From Methylomonas paludis (lineage in GTDB: Bacteria > Pseudomonadota > Gammaproteobacteria > Methylococcales > Methylomonadaceae), in contig NZ_CP073754.1 in assembly GCF_018734325.1 (NCBI RefSeq), positions 1,674,001-1,738,000 on the forward strand: a stretch of 64,000 nucleotides of DNA, in the 5' to 3' direction. Position 1 is the stretch's first letter. Every line of letters starts with the position of its first letter. Of this stretch, positions 35,085 to 44,121 are shown piece by piece. The position numbers and the translations under genes are program-made. The notes below the pieces were generated by a model. The model was given only the letters and a program-made list of their open reading frames with translations, made no database searches and had not been told where the DNA came from.

Positions 35085-35684
35085 TTGTATTCATCAAAAC
35101 CTGCCTATGTGCTTGGCTTTCATGGTCTTGATGAAGAAATAGGCAAGAAGGTATTAAATAGCGAACTGACGCTTCGTCATAGTCAAAATAGCTATGATTG
35201 GCTAGGACACGGTGTATATTTTTGGGAAAGTAGCCCGGAACGGGCCTACCAATTTGCCGAGCAATCCATTCAACGTCGAGAATCTACCATTAAAAAGCCT
35301 TTTGTTATTGGCGCAATCATTGATTTGGGGATTTGTTTAGACTTGCTTGATCAGAAATGGTTGGATTTCCTTCGAGAGGCTTACGATCAGCTGATCCTCG
35401 GCTTGAATGAGGCTGGTAAAGAATTGCCTACCAATGCGGCATTTGGCGAAAATGACTTCGATTTTAAAAAACGCGAATTGGATTGCGCGGTTATTCGGTA
35501 TGCAGTTGAATTAGCGGAAACTGAGCAAAATATTAAATTTGATTCTGTCAGGGCCGCGTTCTGGGAAGGCGAAGAACTATACCCGCAGGCAGGCTTTAAA
35601 ACGCACAATCATATTCAATTATCGATCATCAATCCTGATTGCATAAAGGGCATATTCCTTCCCCGACAAAAAACCAATAATTAG
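35085..35684 (+). CDS. Putative ADP-ribosyltransferase-like toxin
   Basis: A 199-residue soluble protein. GFHGLDEEIGKKVLNSEL near the N-terminus, YDWLGHGVYFWESSPERAYQ near residue 40, and an acidic AAFWEGEELYPQAGFKTHNH near residue 165 give the spacing of the H-Y-E triad of diphtheria-toxin-type ADP-ribosyltransferases (GFHG...GxYFWE...E). The resemblance to the DUF3990-like ART group is by eye. The start is TTG immediately after the upstream stop. Composition is more AT-rich than the flanking chromosomal genes. Probably the toxin of a TA pair. Confidence 0.6.
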   Translation: MYSSKPAYVLGFHGLDEEIGKKVLNSELTLRHSQNSYDWLGHGVYFWESSPERAYQFAEQSIQRRESTIKKPFVIGAIIDLGICLDLLDQKWLDFLREAYDQLILGLNEAGKELPTNAAFGENDFDFKKRELDCAVIRYAVELAETEQNIKFDSVRAAFWEGEELYPQAGFKTHNHIQLSIINPDCIKGIFLPRQKTNN

Positions 35685-35760
35685 TTTCTATACGAGTATC
35701 GTGGAATAATTGAATCAGATCACTTTATTGACTTCGTACTACCCAAAGGTTGTTTTTAGC

Positions 35761-35784
35761 ATTTATCAGCATTAGCTGATAAAT
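35761..35784 (+). terminator. AT-rich hairpin, possible terminator
   Basis: ATTTATCAGC and GCTGATAAAT form a perfect 10-bp stem with a 4-base loop, about 75 bases after the ART-like gene, with T-rich sequence upstream and A-rich downstream. It might serve the minus-strand KAP gene or both directions. Confidence 0.5.
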
Positions 35785-35933
35785 AAAAAGCTGATCATCT
35801 ATAGTCGGTCATACTCAAATTTTTACGGCTTCAACGATTACATATTGGCTGTCAGTTTACATTTTGATTGACAAACCAGCACAAGAAGACGTTTTTGGTG
35901 GACGGCATGCGGCGGCAAATTCGAGATAAGAAA

Positions 35934-37373
35934 TCAGCTTAGCGCACAGGCCATTTCAACTTTATGTCTGTATTGATTTATGCTGGTGAGGTTATCCAAT
36001 AAGCTATTTGTTAGTACCGTTTCAAAATCATTTTCTTGAGAGCTAGATATTGAATATAAATAACTGCGTAACTCTGTTTGTGACAATAGAATTTTATCGT
36101 GATAAATCTCAAAAAGTTCTTTAGAAGTGTATAAGACTCCATTTATTTTTATATTATTTTTTGATGCATTAAGATTTTCAAGAAAATGTATTTTTCTTAG
36201 GTCTTTAAGACTAGAAAAAACATACTGAAACTGAGTTGGTTGTTTTGCGTCAAGTATTATTAAAAACATTAAGTAACAAAAATGCACTTCCTCATTATCT
36301 TTAAAAGAGCTTTCTATAGCTAGAAATCTTTCAAAGCATTGTTTTTGTGTCCGTAAGTCAAGATTGAAGTCTGCTGCGAAAAGAGCAAAAAATAAAATAA
36401 ATTCCTGGTTAGTACATGGTTCACATATAAATGTATTTTTATTTTTCTCTTGTTCAATAATTGTTTGATCTCTTGAGGAATTAAGATATCCAGATGGATT
36501 TATTCTGTAGAAAAAAAACTTTGATTTTGACGTATATTTTTCAAATAACTTTATACTAAAGCTAACATTGTCAGGTTTCGGTAAAGTATAAATCTGATCA
36601 AAAAATCGTCTGATATACATTTCCGCATTAAAGCCTTCACCGTAAATTGCCCGCACAGAATGGCTGAGTTGTTCGGTATCGGTCGCTACTACAAATACTG
36701 TACCGGAAACATTGAATATATGTTTGATGGTTTCCAGCAAATTGATTGAGTACAAAGGCCGGCAACGATCCAGCTCGTCAATAAAAATGAATAAGGGCTT
36801 TTGATAAGTTTTGTCTGATTCGATATTGTCTATAAGTTTGGTGACAGCGGATTTGAATTCGCTGATGGCATTGGCTTTACTTTCTTGAGTAGCTAGCATT
36901 TCTTCGGCCAGCTTACTGCTGACATCAAGTATAGTGGCCTCATCTTCAGTATTTATATTTTCCAAAGCCTTAAAACCATCAGCGCCAATGGCTTTTGCCA
37001 GGGCAGATTTGATTAGTGCTGGAGCTAGTTTTTTTACAACAGTAACTGATTTCTGATAGTAATCGGTTTGTTTGATCAGTGTGTGTGCCGGTAAAAACGC
37101 ACTGATTTGGGTGTTTAAACAAGACAGTAAGGCAATAATGGGATCGTCACCATAATCGTTTTCCCAGGCATTAAAGTAAATAGCTGGATGGTGGGGTTTC
37201 ACATAATCACGCCAGTTTTCCAGAAAAAACGTCTTACCGGTACCCCACGGCGCATTGATGTTGATGACACAGGCAGCCTGTTTTGACTTGATATAGTCTG
37301 TTAAAAACTGCGCGTATTTTGCTCTATCTAAAATATCGTTGTGCCAGGCTGGTTGTTCCGTGGTTTCAGTCAT
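35934..37373 (-). CDS. KAP family P-loop NTPase
   Basis: A 479-residue KAP-type NTPase. Walker A is NAPWGTGKTFFLENW near residue 42, preceded by the typical DRAKYAQFLTDYI. IYFNAWENDYGDDPI is the family's FNxW motif. Walker B is LFIFIDELDRCRP near 215, followed by FVVATDTEQLSHSVRAIYG, the sensor region. The C-terminal 200 residues are AT-rich, Phe/Ile/Asn-rich and unassigned. KAP NTPases are often membrane-linked and are spread among defence and mobile loci. No obvious partner gene flanks it and no transmembrane insert is evident. Confidence 0.85.
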   Translation of the reverse strand: MTETTEQPAWHNDILDRAKYAQFLTDYIKSKQAACVININAPWGTGKTFFLENWRDYVKPHHPAIYFNAWENDYGDDPIIALLSCLNTQISAFLPAHTLIKQTDYYQKSVTVVKKLAPALIKSALAKAIGADGFKALENINTEDEATILDVSSKLAEEMLATQESKANAISEFKSAVTKLIDNIESDKTYQKPLFIFIDELDRCRPLYSINLLETIKHIFNVSGTVFVVATDTEQLSHSVRAIYGEGFNAEMYIRRFFDQIYTLPKPDNVSFSIKLFEKYTSKSKFFFYRINPSGYLNSSRDQTIIEQEKNKNTFICEPCTNQEFILFFALFAADFNLDLRTQKQCFERFLAIESSFKDNEEVHFCYLMFLIILDAKQPTQFQYVFSSLKDLRKIHFLENLNASKNNIKINGVLYTSKELFEIYHDKILLSQTELRSYLYSISSSQENDFETVLTNSLLDNLTSINQYRHKVEMACALS

Positions 37374-37418
37374 TGCTTATCCGAAAATTTGTTTAAGACC
37401 ATCTATAAAAGCTAAAGC

Positions 37419-39011
37419 CTAACCAACAGCATAATCCCGAAAATCCAGCCCCGGAAAAATATCATCCATAATTTCCAGGGCGGCGAGATAACGTTCGTTG
37501 ATGCGGTTTTTGCGGATAGCATCATGCAGATAATTAAAGCGGGCTAGATGGTCATATACCCTTTTTTTTGCGTATTCGACCGTGGTGCCGGATTTGAGGA
37601 TGAATGCCCAATCCGAGGCTTGCGCCAGCAGCAGTGAACGCACGGCCTGATTCAGGGCTCTGTGTTGCAACTCATTCAGGTTCAGGCTATACAGATCGCT
37701 GACCAGTTTTTCCAGTTCTGCACCGGCTTTATGCAGCAAAGGGTAAATCCAGTCATTGCTGGCATTCAGCCAGTATTCGGAATATCCCGCTTCGCCCCAG
37801 CTGGAGGCAATGGGTTGCACGGTAAGGCGCGGTGGTGCCGCATCCAGCACGGCGCCGGGAGTGGTGCAGCGCAAGCCTTCGGTATTGCTGCTGCTCAGCC
37901 GTAGCACCTCTTCCAGCCATAACGGCCCTTCAAACCACCAATGACCAAATAACTCGGCATCAAACGGTGCGGTGATCACCGGTATATCCGGCATTTCTGC
38001 ACTTAAAGCGCTGATTTGGGCCTGGGCCTTGCTGATAAAGTCGGCGGCATGTAGACGGGCTTTGCGCTGGGCAATGACGGGATCGTAAACCTGCTTATCC
38101 TGATTGGCGCCGGTAACCCGGTAATATTTAATGCCGGTATTGACGCGGGTGTTGGCATCAATTACAAAACCGGGCAGATCGGCGATATCCCGCTCAAAAC
38201 CCAGGTCGGTATAAAATTCCCGGTAATCGGCATCCCCCGGATAGCCGGTAGTTGCGCTCCACACCTGCTGTGAGGTAGCTGGGTCGCGGCCAAACACACT
38301 GACGCCGTTGGGGCAATTCAATGCCTGATAAACACCGGCGGCAGGGATGGGATCGGCATTGAGTAAACCGTGACTATCGACAAAAAAATACTCGATATCG
38401 TTAGTTTTGAGCAGTTCTTCCAAACCAGGATAATAACCGCATTCCGGCAGCCAGAAACCACGAGGCTGCAGCCCGGTTTGGGCAGTAAAAGTGTCTATGC
38501 CGACTTTAATCTGATTACGGACGCTGGCGGCATTAACGTTCAACAATGGCAAAAAACCGTGGGTAGCGGCAGTGGTGATTAATTCCAGCTTGCCGGTGTG
38601 CTGATGTTTCAGAAACGCGCTGAGTAAGTCGCCCTGGTAATGGTCGCGGTAAGTGTTGAGATGGCCGCGAAACAGGCCGGCATACATTTGCGCCAGACGC
38701 TGTAAAGCGGGTTGCTGGACTGTTCTGCTGATTTCCAGTTCGGCCAGTTGCAATTGCTGTTGCAGATAGCGTTGATATCGGCTTTGCAGCAAGGGATCGC
38801 GCCACATGGTCAACAGGGTGGGCGATAGCGACAGAGTCAAGCGGTAATCCACTTTATCGCTGTGTAAACGATCCAGCATGGCTACCAGCGGCAGATAACA
38901 CTCGCTAATGGCCTCAAACAGCCAGTGTTCTTCAAAAAATTGTTCATATTCGGGGTGATGCACATAAGGTAAATGGGCATGCAGGACGATACAAAGATAA
39001 CCGGAGTTCAT
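37419..39011 (-). CDS. GH57 family 1,4-alpha-glucan branching enzyme
   Basis: A 530-residue GH57 enzyme of the branching-enzyme subgroup (TK1436/AmyC type), making alpha-1,6 branches in glycogen. Features: LCIVLHAHLPYVHHPEYEQF at the N-terminus (first GH57 region), GFWLPECGYYPGLEELLK near residue 205 with the nucleophile glutamate, and ITAPFDAELFGHWWFEGPLW near 350 with the acid/base aspartate. GH57 amylases differ in length and in the PFD(A/T)ELFGHWW motif. The ATG at 39011 follows the DUF4912 stop by 7 bases, the usual partner gene. Confidence 0.9.
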   Translation of the reverse strand: MNSGYLCIVLHAHLPYVHHPEYEQFFEEHWLFEAISECYLPLVAMLDRLHSDKVDYRLTLSLSPTLLTMWRDPLLQSRYQRYLQQQLQLAELEISRTVQQPALQRLAQMYAGLFRGHLNTYRDHYQGDLLSAFLKHQHTGKLELITTAATHGFLPLLNVNAASVRNQIKVGIDTFTAQTGLQPRGFWLPECGYYPGLEELLKTNDIEYFFVDSHGLLNADPIPAAGVYQALNCPNGVSVFGRDPATSQQVWSATTGYPGDADYREFYTDLGFERDIADLPGFVIDANTRVNTGIKYYRVTGANQDKQVYDPVIAQRKARLHAADFISKAQAQISALSAEMPDIPVITAPFDAELFGHWWFEGPLWLEEVLRLSSSNTEGLRCTTPGAVLDAAPPRLTVQPIASSWGEAGYSEYWLNASNDWIYPLLHKAGAELEKLVSDLYSLNLNELQHRALNQAVRSLLLAQASDWAFILKSGTTVEYAKKRVYDHLARFNYLHDAIRKNRINERYLAALEIMDDIFPGLDFRDYAVG

Positions 39012-39018
39012 CAGCAAT

Positions 39019-39693
39019 TTAGTTAAGGACGGCGGAAACGGGTAATTGCGCCGAGGAAGCCGGCGCGGGGCCGCTCAGCAACTGGCTGAATACCGGAGCC
39101 ATACTGCTTAGACCCTGAGGCTGGGCGGCTGCCGGCAGTGATGCCGGATTGGAGCTGAGCAGTGGGGTAAAATCATGCTCGGCACTGATTAGCCCCAGTT
39201 CAGCCCGAAAATGCTGCTGATCCTGCAGCGGCTCAGGCACGTTTAGAGTTTGGGTGCAGTTATCGGTAGTGACGGCTATATCAAACCAGACCGGAGCCGC
39301 CGCCTGTGGGATGGGTGGTTCTGCAGCCACGAGGCTGGGCTTGGCATCGGTTTCCGGAAAAATCCGTAACGTCAGTTGGGCAGGCGGTTCTGCTGGTGGC
39401 GCAGTTGCCGGCCCGGCTCGGCGTAACTGCCAATAAGCATACAAACGGTGCGGGGCCAAAGGCAGCAATACCAGGCTAACCGGGCGATCCTGAACCCTTG
39501 GCTGATAGTTGCTGCTGATTTCGCTGCTGATGGCGATCAACTCGCTGGCCGTAAACGGCAGGCTGTGCGCGGGTGAGTAAGCAGGTTTTAGATAACGCGG
39601 TGAAAAAGCCAGACTAATCTCCTGACTGATGTCCAGCAGTTCCGGCTGGGACAAATGCATGGGGTGGCGGTTAGCCGACTGAAAAAAAGCCAT
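39019..39693 (-). CDS. DUF4912 domain protein
   Basis: A 224-residue protein with the DUF4912 signature VSLVLLPLAPHRLYAYWQLR near residue 77. The domain interior is low in complexity and rich in Pro and Ala. The N-terminus carries two copies of a short element, ELLDISQEIS and ELIAISSEIS. DUF4912 proteins regularly precede GH57 branching enzymes, as here with a 7-base gap, so a role in alpha-glucan metabolism is likely, but no catalytic residue can be named. A second possible start is at 39660. Confidence 0.8.
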   Translation of the reverse strand: MAFFQSANRHPMHLSQPELLDISQEISLAFSPRYLKPAYSPAHSLPFTASELIAISSEISSNYQPRVQDRPVSLVLLPLAPHRLYAYWQLRRAGPATAPPAEPPAQLTLRIFPETDAKPSLVAAEPPIPQAAAPVWFDIAVTTDNCTQTLNVPEPLQDQQHFRAELGLISAEHDFTPLLSSNPASLPAAAQPQGLSSMAPVFSQLLSGPAPASSAQLPVSAVLN

Positions 39694-40225
39694 TATCTAC
39701 GTTAAACAGTAATGAAACCGGGCTGCGCAACCGGGATTTAATTCTGGCATCTGGAACATCAGTTTCCTGCAAGTGCCGGCCCTGGCCTGGATTCATGCGC
39801 TGAATCAGTCATCCGCCAATCTGCGACTATAATTAGCCCGAACTCTACTCTGTGTTGCCCGATTGTGCAAGTGCTGCGCTAATGCTAAGGCGGCTTTAGC
39901 TGCCAAGTGATTGATAGCCCAGCCTGAGTTAAGAATGGGTCAAAACCGGATTTAATTGGAAATACCAAGTCAATAACTGGGTATTTCATTCAGCCAAGCC
40001 AGACAAGACAGCCACAATGTGGCAAAATGACGGTAAATGACGCAATTTCTACTAAAACAGCTGATAAAGTGTGGTTAATACCAAGCACTCAGCTTTCCAG
40101 ATAATAATAAAAACTCAAATAATATGGCATAACGGTTATCAGCGTTGAACGGCACTGCACCCCGCCTGCTTGCGGCTGGATTAAGCATGGTTTGCCGGTT
40201 TTGACATAACGCTGCATAAGGTATT
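39694..40225. other. Divergent intergenic region of the glycogen genes
   Basis: The 532 bases between the DUF4912 gene (minus) and glgX (plus) contain no gene that I can support. AT-rich stretches near 40060-40130 would suit promoters for glgX. No palindrome or repeat of note was seen. Confidence 0.5.
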
Positions 40226-42379
40226 TTGAAAAATCAACGGCTTATCATGCATAGAAAATATAACTTAAGATCGGGTAGCCCTTATCCGCACGGTGCCAAA
40301 CTTTCCGATTCTGGCGTCAATTTTTCCATATCCAGCCGGCATGCCACCGATGTAGAGCTATTGTTATTTGCCGAGGCCGATAGCGCCACACCCTTTCAAA
40401 CCATACATTTGCAAAAGGATAAAAATCACACCTTTTTCTCCTGGCATGTTTTTGTGGAAGAGCTGCCGGCCGGTACCTGGTATGGCTGGCGTATCGATGG
40501 CCCCTCAGTTACCCGAGAAGCCGGTTTGCGTTTTGACCGGGAAAAATTACTGCTTGATCCTTGGGCCCGTGCCGTCAGCGATAAGTTGTGGAGCCGTGCT
40601 GCCGCCTGTTTGCCGGGAGATAACAGTCAACACGCCATGCGGGCAGTGGTGGTTGACGACAGCTATGACTGGGAAGGCGACATTCCCTTGGCCATCCGCA
40701 GCGAAAAAGCCATCATTTACGAATTGCATGTTGGCGGTTTTACCCGGCATGAGTCCGCCAAAGTCAAACATCCCGGTACATTTGCCGGTTTAATCGAAAA
40801 AGTTCCTTATCTGCAACAGCTCGGCATCACCCATGTGGAATTATTACCGGTGATGGCTTTTGACGAACAAGACGCACCACCGCATACTCGCCAACTGGGT
40901 TTACGTAATTATTGGGGCTATAGCACCCATAGTTTTTTCAGTCCCCATCCCGGCTATTGTGTATCGCCGGAGCAGGGCGCTCACATCCGTGAATTTCGCG
41001 ACATGGTCAAAGCCCTGCATAAAGCCGGCATTGGCGTAATCATGGATGTGGTGTTCAATCATACTTCCGAAGCAGGCGCCGATGGCCCGGTCATTAACTT
41101 TAAAGGCATTACCGGCAACAGTTTTTATCTGACCGACAAGCACGATAAACGCATTTTTCTGGACTATACCGGCTGCGGCAATACCGTAAATGCCAATCAT
41201 CCGCTGGTGACCAATTTTATTATCAGCTGTCTGGAATACTGGGTTAGGGAAATGCATGTCGATGGTTTTCGTTTCGATTTGGCCAGCGCCCTGGCGCGCG
41301 GGGAAGACGGCAGTGTGCTGCAAGACCCGCCGCTGGTATGGGGTATAGAATTATCCGAACAACTGGCCAAAACCAAGCTGATCGCCGAAGCCTGGGATGC
41401 CGCCGGCCTGTATCAGGTCGGCAGTTTCCCCGGTTACCGCTGGGGCGAGTGGAACGGTATGTATCGCGACACCATCCGCCGTTTTTTGCGCGGTGACAAA
41501 GGCCTGATCAGTGAAGTGGCTACCCGGATTTGCGGCAGCAGTGATTTATATCAGCATCTGAACCGGCTGCCGATCAGCGGTATTAATTTTATTGCCTGCC
41601 ATGACGGTTTCACCCTGTACGATCTGGTCAGTTACAACCAGAAGCATAATCTGGCCAACGGCGAAGAAAATCGTGACGGCTGTAATAATAATCTCAGCTA
41701 TAACTGTGGGGTGGAAGGGCCAACTAATGACCCGGCAGTACTGAAATTACGTCACAAGCAGGTCAAAAATGCTTATGCCATTCTGTTGCTCAGTCATGGT
41801 GTACCGATGCTGCTGGCTGGTAACGAGTTTCTGCATAGTCAGCAGGGTAATAACAATGGCTATTGCCAGGATAATGACCTGAGCTGGTTAAATTGGGAAC
41901 AAAGTGTCGAGCATATTAATATGGTGCGCTTTGTCCAGCAAATGATCCAGTTGCGCAAACGTCATCCGGCTTTGATGCGGCGTAACTTTCTTACCGGGCA
42001 GCCCCGCAAAGGTCAAACGCTGCCGGATATCAGCTGGCAGGGTGCCGATAGCGAGCAGCAGCCGGATTGGCATGATCCGGAACTGAATATACTGGCATTT
42101 ACGCTGGCCGCTGTGGCCGCAGACGAACCGCATTTGCATGTAGTGATGAATATGTCTGATCAAAAATACCCGATGCAACTGCCGGTATTGCCTGATATCA
42201 AATGGAGTCTGGCTGTCGATACTTCCTTGCCGTCACCCAAAGATATTATCCCGCCTGCCCAGCAAAAAACTTTTGCCAAGCCGCACTATCTGGTCGATAG
42301 TCATACCGTGGTGGTGTTTGAAAGCCGGAATAGTGAACCCAAAAAATCTTTGGCCAATCTGGTTTCCAATCTTTTCTAA
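40226..42379 (+). CDS. glgX: Glycogen debranching enzyme GlgX
   Basis: A GH13 isoamylase-type enzyme that removes alpha-1,6 branches from glycogen. The 717 residues start with an N-terminal CBM48 module (GSPYPHGAKLSDSGVNFSIS). GH13 regions are VIMDVVFNHTSEAG, VDGFRFDLASALARG (nucleophile aspartate), KLIAEAWDAAGLYQVGSFPG (acid/base glutamate) and ISGINFIACHDGFTLYDLVS (transition-state aspartate). The start may be TTG at 40226, with AAGG four bases upstream, or ATG at 40247, which has a weaker ribosome-binding site. It lies divergently from the DUF4912-GH57 pair. Confidence 0.94.
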   Translation: MKNQRLIMHRKYNLRSGSPYPHGAKLSDSGVNFSISSRHATDVELLLFAEADSATPFQTIHLQKDKNHTFFSWHVFVEELPAGTWYGWRIDGPSVTREAGLRFDREKLLLDPWARAVSDKLWSRAAACLPGDNSQHAMRAVVVDDSYDWEGDIPLAIRSEKAIIYELHVGGFTRHESAKVKHPGTFAGLIEKVPYLQQLGITHVELLPVMAFDEQDAPPHTRQLGLRNYWGYSTHSFFSPHPGYCVSPEQGAHIREFRDMVKALHKAGIGVIMDVVFNHTSEAGADGPVINFKGITGNSFYLTDKHDKRIFLDYTGCGNTVNANHPLVTNFIISCLEYWVREMHVDGFRFDLASALARGEDGSVLQDPPLVWGIELSEQLAKTKLIAEAWDAAGLYQVGSFPGYRWGEWNGMYRDTIRRFLRGDKGLISEVATRICGSSDLYQHLNRLPISGINFIACHDGFTLYDLVSYNQKHNLANGEENRDGCNNNLSYNCGVEGPTNDPAVLKLRHKQVKNAYAILLLSHGVPMLLAGNEFLHSQQGNNNGYCQDNDLSWLNWEQSVEHINMVRFVQQMIQLRKRHPALMRRNFLTGQPRKGQTLPDISWQGADSEQQPDWHDPELNILAFTLAAVAADEPHLHVVMNMSDQKYPMQLPVLPDIKWSLAVDTSLPSPKDIIPPAQQKTFAKPHYLVDSHTVVVFESRNSEPKKSLANLVSNLF

Positions 42380-42486
42380 ACAAACAAACCTGTGGTGAAG
42401 TTAAACTTTAGCGTTGGCGCTTTGTCTGAAGTCACTCGAAATAACGGAATTACCTTATCCACACCTTGTAAATCGCTATCCACAAC

Positions 42487-42774
42487 ATGAAAATCAAATC
42501 CTTAGCGTTGATAAGCCTGAGTGTCGCTTTGCTGGGCGGTTGTGCCACTTACCCAGCGCCGCATTATGGCTATTATCCACCTCAACCGGTTGCTCCCTAT
42601 TACGTGCCGCGTCCGGTGCTGCCCTACGGCGGCTATAATTACGGGGCTATTCCTGTGGTGCCTGCGCCTTTTATCGAGCGTGGTCATGAATTTGGAGAAC
42701 ATCGAGAAGGTGGTTTTCGAGGCGAGGGCGGTTATCGGGGTGAAGGTGGATATCGACGCTATGATCGTGATTAA
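42487..42774 (+). CDS. Small glycine/tyrosine-rich lipoprotein
   Basis: A 95-residue protein with a lipoprotein signal, MKIKSLALISLSVALLGGCA, with cysteine at residue 19 (lipobox LLGGC), followed by a Pro/Tyr-rich region (YPAPHYGYYPPQPVAPYYVP) and a C-terminal GEGGYR repeat. No enzyme domain. Such low-complexity lipoproteins are common in proteobacterial envelopes. First of three adjacent plus-strand genes for exported proteins. Confidence 0.75.
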   Translation: MKIKSLALISLSVALLGGCATYPAPHYGYYPPQPVAPYYVPRPVLPYGGYNYGAIPVVPAPFIERGHEFGEHREGGFRGEGGYRGEGGYRRYDRD

Positions 42775-42818
42775 GCACCGGCCCGCATGGTTCGGGCAAT
42801 GTTTACCAGGAGTCAACC

Positions 42819-43574
42819 ATGCATAAAAAATTGATAATAGGCAGCTTGCTGCTGGGGATGGGCTATACTGCCGGGCTGGCCGCGGCCAGTCTGGAAGAAC
42901 TCAATCAAAGAGCTGCTCAAGGTGACGCCAAAGCCCAAACCGATTTGGGCAGTCGCTATGCCGAAGGCTATGGCGTAGCCAGAGATTACACCCAGGCGGA
43001 AAAATGGTATAAAGCCGCCGCTGCGCAGGGTAATCCGGTCGCTGAATATAATATTGGTTTGCTTTATGCACATGGTGAGGGCGTACCGGCCAATCTGCAT
43101 GAAGCGGCCCATTGGTTTTTAAAAGCCGCTGAACGTGGTGATGTACCGGCCCAGTTTACTCTGGGCCTGATGTATGCCGAAGGCGCAGGCCTGCCCCGGC
43201 ATTATCAACATGCCGCCAAATGGTTCAAACTGGCTGCCGAGCAAGGCCATCCACTGGCTCAACTTAATTTGGGCTTGATGCTGCTGCGCGGCGCAGGCCA
43301 GGAAAGGCAGCCGGAACAAGCGGCGCACTGGTTTCGCTCGGCTGCCGAACAAGGCTCTGCCCCCGCCCAATATCATTTGGCTTTGTGCTTTTATCAAGGC
43401 GAAGGGGTCGGCAAGGATCTGGAAACGGCTTATCTCTGGTTTGCCCTTGCTGCAGCTCAGGGCGAAGCCGATGCTCATAGCTATCTGAATCAACTGGAAA
43501 CCGAACTCGACACTAAACAGGTTGCCAAAGCCCAGGCACGTGCCGCAGAATGGCAACCGGCAATACAACAATAA
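42819..43574 (+). CDS. Sel1-like repeat (TPR-type) exported protein
   Basis: A 251-residue protein with a signal peptide (MHKKLIIGSLLLGMGYTAGL, cut near AAAS) and about five Sel1-like repeats of 36 residues, each of the form A-x(2)-G-(D/N)-x-x-A-Q-x-x-L-G-x-x-(Y/L)-x-x-G-x-G-V; examples are GSRYAEGYGVARDYTQAEKW and GLMYAEGAGLPRHYQHAAKW. SLR proteins are protein-protein adaptors in the periplasm. AGGAG precedes the ATG. It ends 12 bases before the PepSY-like gene. Confidence 0.88.
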   Translation: MHKKLIIGSLLLGMGYTAGLAAASLEELNQRAAQGDAKAQTDLGSRYAEGYGVARDYTQAEKWYKAAAAQGNPVAEYNIGLLYAHGEGVPANLHEAAHWFLKAAERGDVPAQFTLGLMYAEGAGLPRHYQHAAKWFKLAAEQGHPLAQLNLGLMLLRGAGQERQPEQAAHWFRSAAEQGSAPAQYHLALCFYQGEGVGKDLETAYLWFALAAAQGEADAHSYLNQLETELDTKQVAKAQARAAEWQPAIQQ

Positions 43575-43586
43575 TTAGGAGATACA

Positions 43587-44048
43587 ATGCCACGTTTAAT
43601 CATTATTACCCTTGCGACATTCTGGTTGGCAGGACTGGCTCAAGCGGACGCCGTCAGCATTCCCGACAAGGTTAAAGCCAATATTCTGAAACGGCATCCC
43701 AAAGCCCAGGATTTTCAGGCTAGTCATGAAAATCACTTCAATCAGCGTCTGCTGGAAGTGACTTATAAGGAAGAAGGATCGGAAGAACCCATCCTGGAAT
43801 TGTTTCGTGCAGACGGCCACTTATTTACTAACGAAGTCCCCTTGGTAGGCATCGGCGAAGCACCGCCCGAAGTTAAACAAGCACTGGAAACCAATTTTCC
43901 GGGTTATGTTCTCAAAAAGGTGGAAATGGCCGGCAACCCTAATGGTATAGGCGAAGAATACGAAATCAATCTGCAAGTCGGCGGCAGCAATTGGAAAGTG
44001 TCTATCAACGACAAAGGCGAAATTTTGGGCAAAGATAAAGTCGAGTAA
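43587..44048 (+). CDS. PepSY-like periplasmic protein
   Basis: A 153-residue protein with a signal peptide (MPRLIIITLATFWLAGLAQA) and a PepSY/BLIP-like fold: VKANILKRHPKAQDFQASHE, LLEVTYKEEG, FPGYVLKKVEMAGNPNG, YEINLQVGGSNWKVSINDKG. The alternating KxxHP and YE(I/V) strand patterns occur twice, as in two-repeat PepSY-like proteins. TAGGAG lies before the ATG, 12 bases after the Sel1-like gene. Probable periplasmic inhibitor or binding protein, with an unknown partner. Confidence 0.75.
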   Translation: MPRLIIITLATFWLAGLAQADAVSIPDKVKANILKRHPKAQDFQASHENHFNQRLLEVTYKEEGSEEPILELFRADGHLFTNEVPLVGIGEAPPEVKQALETNFPGYVLKKVEMAGNPNGIGEEYEINLQVGGSNWKVSINDKGEILGKDKVE

Positions 44049-44082
44049 GTGCAAATTTAACTGTCAGCCATCCCCCAAAAAA

Positions 44083-44111
44083 CACCCGGTAACGCTTGCA
44101 CGTTCCGGGTG
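44083..44111. terminator. Bidirectional terminator between convergent genes
   Basis: CACCCGGTAACG and CGTTCCGGGTG pair with one bulge around a short loop, between the PepSY-like gene (plus) and the Spy/CpxP-like gene (minus). An A-run lies on the left side (CCCCCAAAAAA), giving a U-run for the minus-strand transcript. Confidence 0.75.
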
Positions 44112-44121
44112 AACATGACAC

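Noticed and set aside
42502-42826. Overlapping ORFs of about 100 codons on both strands of the lipoprotein gene
   Set aside because: They lack ribosome sites and protein-like composition; the lipoprotein frame with its lipobox explains the region.
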